Of a stretch of 64,000 nucleotides of DNA, positions 61,201 to 64,000 are shown piece by piece (position 1 is the stretch's first letter; each line of letters opens with the position of its first letter). The position numbers were made by a program, and so were the translations under genes. The stretch is from Aeromicrobium massiliense JC14 (GTDB lineage: Bacteria; Actinomycetota; Actinomycetes; Propionibacteriales; Nocardioidaceae), in the NCBI RefSeq assembly GCF_000312105.1, contig NZ_HE978638.1:62001-126000 (forward strand), written 5' to 3'. The notes beneath the pieces are model-generated. The model was not told where the DNA came from and made no database searches. It saw nothing but the letters and a program-made list of their open reading frames with translations.

Positions 61201-64000
61201 CCACCGTCGCGCTCGGCTCGGCCCCGGTCGTCGGCACCGCCGACGCGGCCACCGCCATGCGCGGCCTGCTCACCGGCGCCGCCGGCGGCAGCCTCGCCGA
61301 CGTCGCCGACGGCCGCGCCGTGCTGGGCTCGGTGCTCGAGCCCGACCTGGTCGCCGACCACGCCGGCGTCACGGCCGCGTCCACCCAGGGCACCGTGCCC
61401 GCGCACGCCGTCCCCGACGTGCTCGTGGGCCTGTCGTGGCCGGCCGTCTTCGCCGTCCTCGGCGAGGCCCGCACCGCCGACGGCACCCCGGTCGTCGAGG
61501 GCATGCTCGACCTCGTGCACCTGGACCACCAGGTCGCCGTGGCCGGCGCCCTGCCGACCACGCGCACCGACGTCACCGTCGCCGCCCGCCTGGCCGGCGT
61601 GCAGGACACCGAGTACGGCCGTGTCGTCTCCGTCGACGTCGAGGTCGCCACGGCCGACGGCGTGCTGGCCACGCTGAGCGAGCGGTTCGCCGTCCGCGGC
61701 CGCGTCGGTGCCGTCGCGCTGCCCGACCCGGCCCGTGCCGGTGGCTCCCTGGGCGAGGTGAACGACACCCCGCGCCGCTCGCGCGTCCAGACGTCGTTCG
61801 CCGCGCCCGAGGACCTGCGCGCGTTCGCCCAGGTCTCCGGCGACCACAACCCCATCCACACCAGCACCGCCGCGGCCCGTCTCGCGGGCCTGGGCGAGCC
61901 GATCGTCCACGGCATGTGGCTGTCGGCCGCCGCGCAGCAGGCGCTGGCCGCCGAGGGCCGCCGCATCGTCGGCTGGACCACCCGCTTCATGAGCCCGCTG
62001 CGCCTCGGCGCGACGGTCGAGCTGCGCGCCGACCGCACCGGCCTGGACGCCGGCGCCGAGGTCGTGGACGTGACGTGCCGCGTCGACGGCGAGGTCGTCA
62101 TGGCCGCCACCGCCAAGGTCGCCGCCCCGCGCACCGCGTACGCCTTCCCGGGCCAGGGCATCCAGCACCAGGGCATGGGCATGGCCGGCTACCAGCGCTC
62201 GCGGGCCGCCCGCGAGATCTGGGACCGCGCCGACGCGCACACGCGGGAGGCGCTCGGCTTCTCGATCCTCACCGTCGTGCGCGACAACCCGACCGTGCTC
62301 GTCGCCGACGGCGTCACGCACAAGCACCCGGACGGCGTCCTGTACCTGACGCAGTTCACGCAGGTCGCCATGGCCGTGCTGGGCGCCGCCCAGATGGCCG
62401 AGCTGCGCGAGGCCGGGGCGTTCGTCGAGGGCGCGCTGCTGGCCGGCCACTCGGTCGGCGAGTACAACGCGCTCGCCGCCGTCTCCGGCGTCATCCCGCT
62501 CGAGGCCGTCGTCGAGGTCGTCTTCCAGCGCGGCTCGGTCATGCACACGCTCGTCCCGCGCGACGCGCAGGGCCGCAGCGACTACCGCCTGGCCGCGATC
62601 CGCCCGTCGCAGATCGGCCTGACCGACGCCGACGTCACCGCGTACGTCGAGGGCGTCGCCGAGCGCACCGGTCAGTTCCTGCAGATCGTCAACTACAACC
62701 TGGCCGGCTCGCAGTACGCCGTGGCCGGCACCGTCGCCGGGCTCGAGGCCCTCGAGGCCGACGTGGCCGAGCGCCGCAAGCAGTTCGGCGGCAAGGCCGC
62801 GTTCATCCTGGTGCCCGGCGTCGACGTGCCGTTCCACTCCACCGTGCTCCGTGGCGGCGTGCGGGACTTCCGCGCCCGCCTGGAGGAGCTGCTGCCCGCC
62901 GACGTCGACCCGGACGTGCTGGTCGGCCGCTACGTGCCGAACCTGGTGCCGCGGCTGTTCACGCTCGACCGCTCCTACGTCGAGGAGGTCGCGGCCCTGG
63001 TGCCGTCCGAGCCGCTCGACGAGGTGCTGGCCGACTGGGACGCGTGGGCCGCACGCCCGCACGCGCTGTGCCGCCGCCTGCTCATCGAGCTGCTGGCCTG
63101 GCAGTTCGCCAGCCCGGTGCGCTGGATCGAGACCCAGGCGCTGCTGTTCGCCGCCGAGTCCGAGGGTGGCGCCGGCGTCGAGCGCTTCGTCGAGGTCGGC
63201 GTCGGCGGCTCGCCGACGGTCGCCAACCTGGCCAGCCAGACGCTCAAGCTGCCCGGCCGCATCGGCCCGGACGTCCAGGTGCTCAACGTCGAGCGCGACG
63301 CCGCCGTCGTGTTCGCCACCGACGAGGAGCCGGCCGCCGAGGTCGAGGACGTCGTCGAGACGGCGCCCGCGACCGACGTCGCCGAGGCCGCCCCGGCGGG
63401 CGCCCCGGCCGCGGCTCCGGCGTCGTCCGGTGGGCCGCGCCCCGCGGACCTGACCTTCGACGCTGCCGACGCCACGCGCGTCCTCATCTCGTGGTGGACG
63501 AAGGTCCGCCCGGACCAGGTCGGTGCCGCCGACTCGATCGAGGCGCTCACCGACGGTGTCTCGTCGCGCCGCAACCAGCTGCTCGTCGATCTCGGCGGGG
63601 AGCTCGGCCTGGGCGCCATCGACGGCGCCGCGGACGCGGACATGACCGCGCTCGGCACCACGGTGAAGGGCCTGGCCCGCGGCTACAAGCCGTTCGGCCC
63701 GGTGCTCACCGAGACGTTCGCCGACCACCTCAAGAAGGTGCTCGGCCCGACCGGCCGCAAGCAGTCCGCGATCGCCGAGCGCGTCACGGACGTCTGGCAG
63801 CTCGGCCCCGGCTGGGTGTCGCACGTCGTCGCCGAGACGGCGCTGACCACCCGCGAGGGCGCGAGCGTCCGCGGCGGCGACTTCGGTGCCGCCACCCCGG
63901 CGACCGCGGCCGACGTGGACGCGCTGATCGACGCCGCCGTGCAGTCCGTCGCCGCCCGCCAGGGCGTCAGCGTCGACCTGCCGGCGACCGGCGGGGGAGC
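58239..64000 (+). CDS. fas: Type I fatty acid synthase, N-terminal 60 percent (3' end outside window)
   Basis: Open to the end of the window, 1920 residues visible of about 3000 expected. Domain order as in mycobacterial FAS-I: acetyltransferase (Ser in AAHSQGRLAA, about residue 150), enoyl reductase (from about 411, SPVLLAGMTPTTVD, FMN site GGKAGGHH), dehydratase with MaoC hotdog SGDHNPIHTS (about 1196), malonyl/palmitoyl transferase with GHSVGEYNAL (about 1404), and ACP with the presumed phosphopantetheine Ser in DGVSSRRNQLL (about 1771). The KR and KS follow beyond the window. GTG start with GAGAGG about 10 bases upstream. Confidence 0.95.
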   Translation, partial: MTIFDTPLSASTTSTPHRASLVDRLVGGEPYALVLGGQGTDWLRPLADLLGDFALTAELDAVLSQARELLAPVAADLTRTGRTFEPLAWADVLAAAHSAEDDEAPAIPSADALATPAVSVPGIALTQLAGLRALARQGLDVRAHAPAGVAAHSQGRLAAPVLDGADEAEVLAVAILAGAAIEVVGRRKGLLGRTMLSVSQTTPERVREVVASLPESLRLAVRLRNGRRSVVVCGPEASLRAFEQRCDEVAAADKTAREKKRTGGAPFAPVREPVDARVAFHHPELEDATALVAQWAAACGLDGDAAAARVRTALVDGMDWVDELDGLVASGARWLVDVGPADLATRLSSREVRGLGVGLVAPATRAGHRELVSPGAARKVAPAWDSYAPTVVSLPDGRSYAETRFSRLTGKSPVLLAGMTPTTVDAPIVAAAANAGYWAELAGGGQVTEEIFAARMAELGRLLEPGATFQFNSMFLDPYLWKLHVGGKRLVQRARAAGSALDGIVISAGVPELDEADAIVAELRESGLSHVAFKPGTVAQIRQVVAIAKQVAPTPVIVHVEGGKAGGHHSWEDLDELLLTTYADLRACDNVVVCVGGGIGTPEAAADYLTGTWSRRHGFPAMPLDGVLVGTAAMATLEATTSPDVKRALVEAPGTPDWIGAGQASGGVASGRSQLGADIHEIDNTASRCGRLLDEVAGDADAVAARRAEIVAALDGTAKPYFGDVDAMTYAAWLGRYLELSADASDDWLDVSLRDRFHAMLQRAEARLHEADHGEVPTLFATAAEVQDGRAALATLTAAHPAAAAVVLHPADVPFFVEVCRRPGKPVPFVPVLDADVRRWWRSDSLWQAHDPRFTADQVCIIPGPVAVAGITRVDEPVAELLGRFEAAAVDSLLAAGAAPQRVPGRRRVNSGSEGALSLVLAAQDVVWAGRTVRNPVHRLGEAWVVVDATRAEHAETGAVLTADGDVATLDVPLGGGRRVTIPIHADATVALGSAPVVGTADAATAMRGLLTGAAGGSLADVADGRAVLGSVLEPDLVADHAGVTAASTQGTVPAHAVPDVLVGLSWPAVFAVLGEARTADGTPVVEGMLDLVHLDHQVAVAGALPTTRTDVTVAARLAGVQDTEYGRVVSVDVEVATADGVLATLSERFAVRGRVGAVALPDPARAGGSLGEVNDTPRRSRVQTSFAAPEDLRAFAQVSGDHNPIHTSTAAARLAGLGEPIVHGMWLSAAAQQALAAEGRRIVGWTTRFMSPLRLGATVELRADRTGLDAGAEVVDVTCRVDGEVVMAATAKVAAPRTAYAFPGQGIQHQGMGMAGYQRSRAAREIWDRADAHTREALGFSILTVVRDNPTVLVADGVTHKHPDGVLYLTQFTQVAMAVLGAAQMAELREAGAFVEGALLAGHSVGEYNALAAVSGVIPLEAVVEVVFQRGSVMHTLVPRDAQGRSDYRLAAIRPSQIGLTDADVTAYVEGVAERTGQFLQIVNYNLAGSQYAVAGTVAGLEALEADVAERRKQFGGKAAFILVPGVDVPFHSTVLRGGVRDFRARLEELLPADVDPDVLVGRYVPNLVPRLFTLDRSYVEEVAALVPSEPLDEVLADWDAWAARPHALCRRLLIELLAWQFASPVRWIETQALLFAAESEGGAGVERFVEVGVGGSPTVANLASQTLKLPGRIGPDVQVLNVERDAAVVFATDEEPAAEVEDVVETAPATDVAEAAPAGAPAAAPASSGGPRPADLTFDAADATRVLISWWTKVRPDQVGAADSIEALTDGVSSRRNQLLVDLGGELGLGAIDGAADADMTALGTTVKGLARGYKPFGPVLTETFADHLKKVLGPTGRKQSAIAERVTDVWQLGPGWVSHVVAETALTTREGASVRGGDFGAATPATAADVDALIDAAVQSVAARQGVSVDLPATGGG

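Noticed and set aside
58575-63824. A very long open frame (about 1749 codons) on the minus strand opposite fas
   Set aside because: The plus-strand frame encodes recognisable FAS-I domains throughout. The minus frame is Arg/Gly/Ala-rich without motifs, an effect of G/C at third codon positions.

Overview
The window is high-GC, densely packed actinobacterial DNA. Pointers to an actinobacterium are GTG starts, -10 hexamers of the form TANNNT sitting 6-7 nt before start codons (leaderless genes), a type I fatty acid synthase, PrsW, EttA, DUF3618, oligoribonuclease and tandem DsbA-like proteins. A chemotaxis cluster implies a motile member; a Nocardioidaceae-like organism (for example Aeromicrobium-like) is an inference, not a demonstration.

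Layout. 1-10249: chemotaxis operon with cheA (5' end outside the window), cheW, two methyl-accepting receptors, an unknown protein, cheB, cheR, cheY, cheX, a second cheY and a divergent CheX-like protein. 10251-16777: trmL (reverse), a gamma-glutamyltransferase-family enzyme, a molybdate operon (HTH-TOBE regulator, modA, modB, modC) and a CNNM/CorC transporter preceded by a possible 20-codon leader. 16896-21019: LLM-type oxidoreductase, small membrane protein, tRNA-Leu, an unknown protein, bcp peroxiredoxin, DUF3618, GroES-like protein and an FUSC-like membrane protein. 21076-23282: a leader-peptide/attenuator unit controlling an unknown small basic protein, then alkaline phosphatase. 23344-28487 (all reverse): two CoA-ester lyases, an amidase, DUF503, zinc-ribbon protein, small membrane protein and PaiB-like protein.

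28554-31422: a small degraded island at tRNA-Lys. An 82-bp copy of the tRNA 3' end plus its terminator bounds a 5'-truncated RHS gene carrying a C-terminal toxin-like domain, a coupled probable immunity gene, a frameshifted XRE regulator and a truncated fragment of a secreted-type protein. Next to it a UdgX uracil-DNA glycosylase gene is also frameshifted.

32160-34626: an operon of a nonapeptide-repeat protein plus a coiled-coil protein, then a DUF4097 protein and a nucleosidase-family protein. 34682-39663: secreted nuclease and 5'-nucleotidase behind a candidate Pho box. 39839-43382: tRNA-His, oligoribonuclease, two DsbA-like proteins, a CrcB/Fluc pair, and tRNA-Arg followed by two tandem degenerate tRNA-Arg copies. 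43534-52484: putative secreted or anchored protein, esterase, HNH lipoprotein, PrsW, a pair of coupled GTPases and EttA. 52545-58037: VOC protein, divergent MarR/YceI, and TetR divergent from an acyl-CoA dehydrogenase, thiolase and SDR operon. 58239-64000: type I fatty acid synthase, running off the window, with a long palindrome and a pair of dyad operators upstream.

Functionally the window combines a chemosensory pathway, molybdate uptake, phosphate scavenging by secreted enzymes, fatty acid breakdown next to fatty acid synthesis, and several small uncharacterised units. The strongest candidates for something undescribed are the attenuator at 21.1-21.7 kb, the nonapeptide-repeat/coiled-coil operon at 32.2-33.1 kb and the RHS toxin island at tRNA-Lys.
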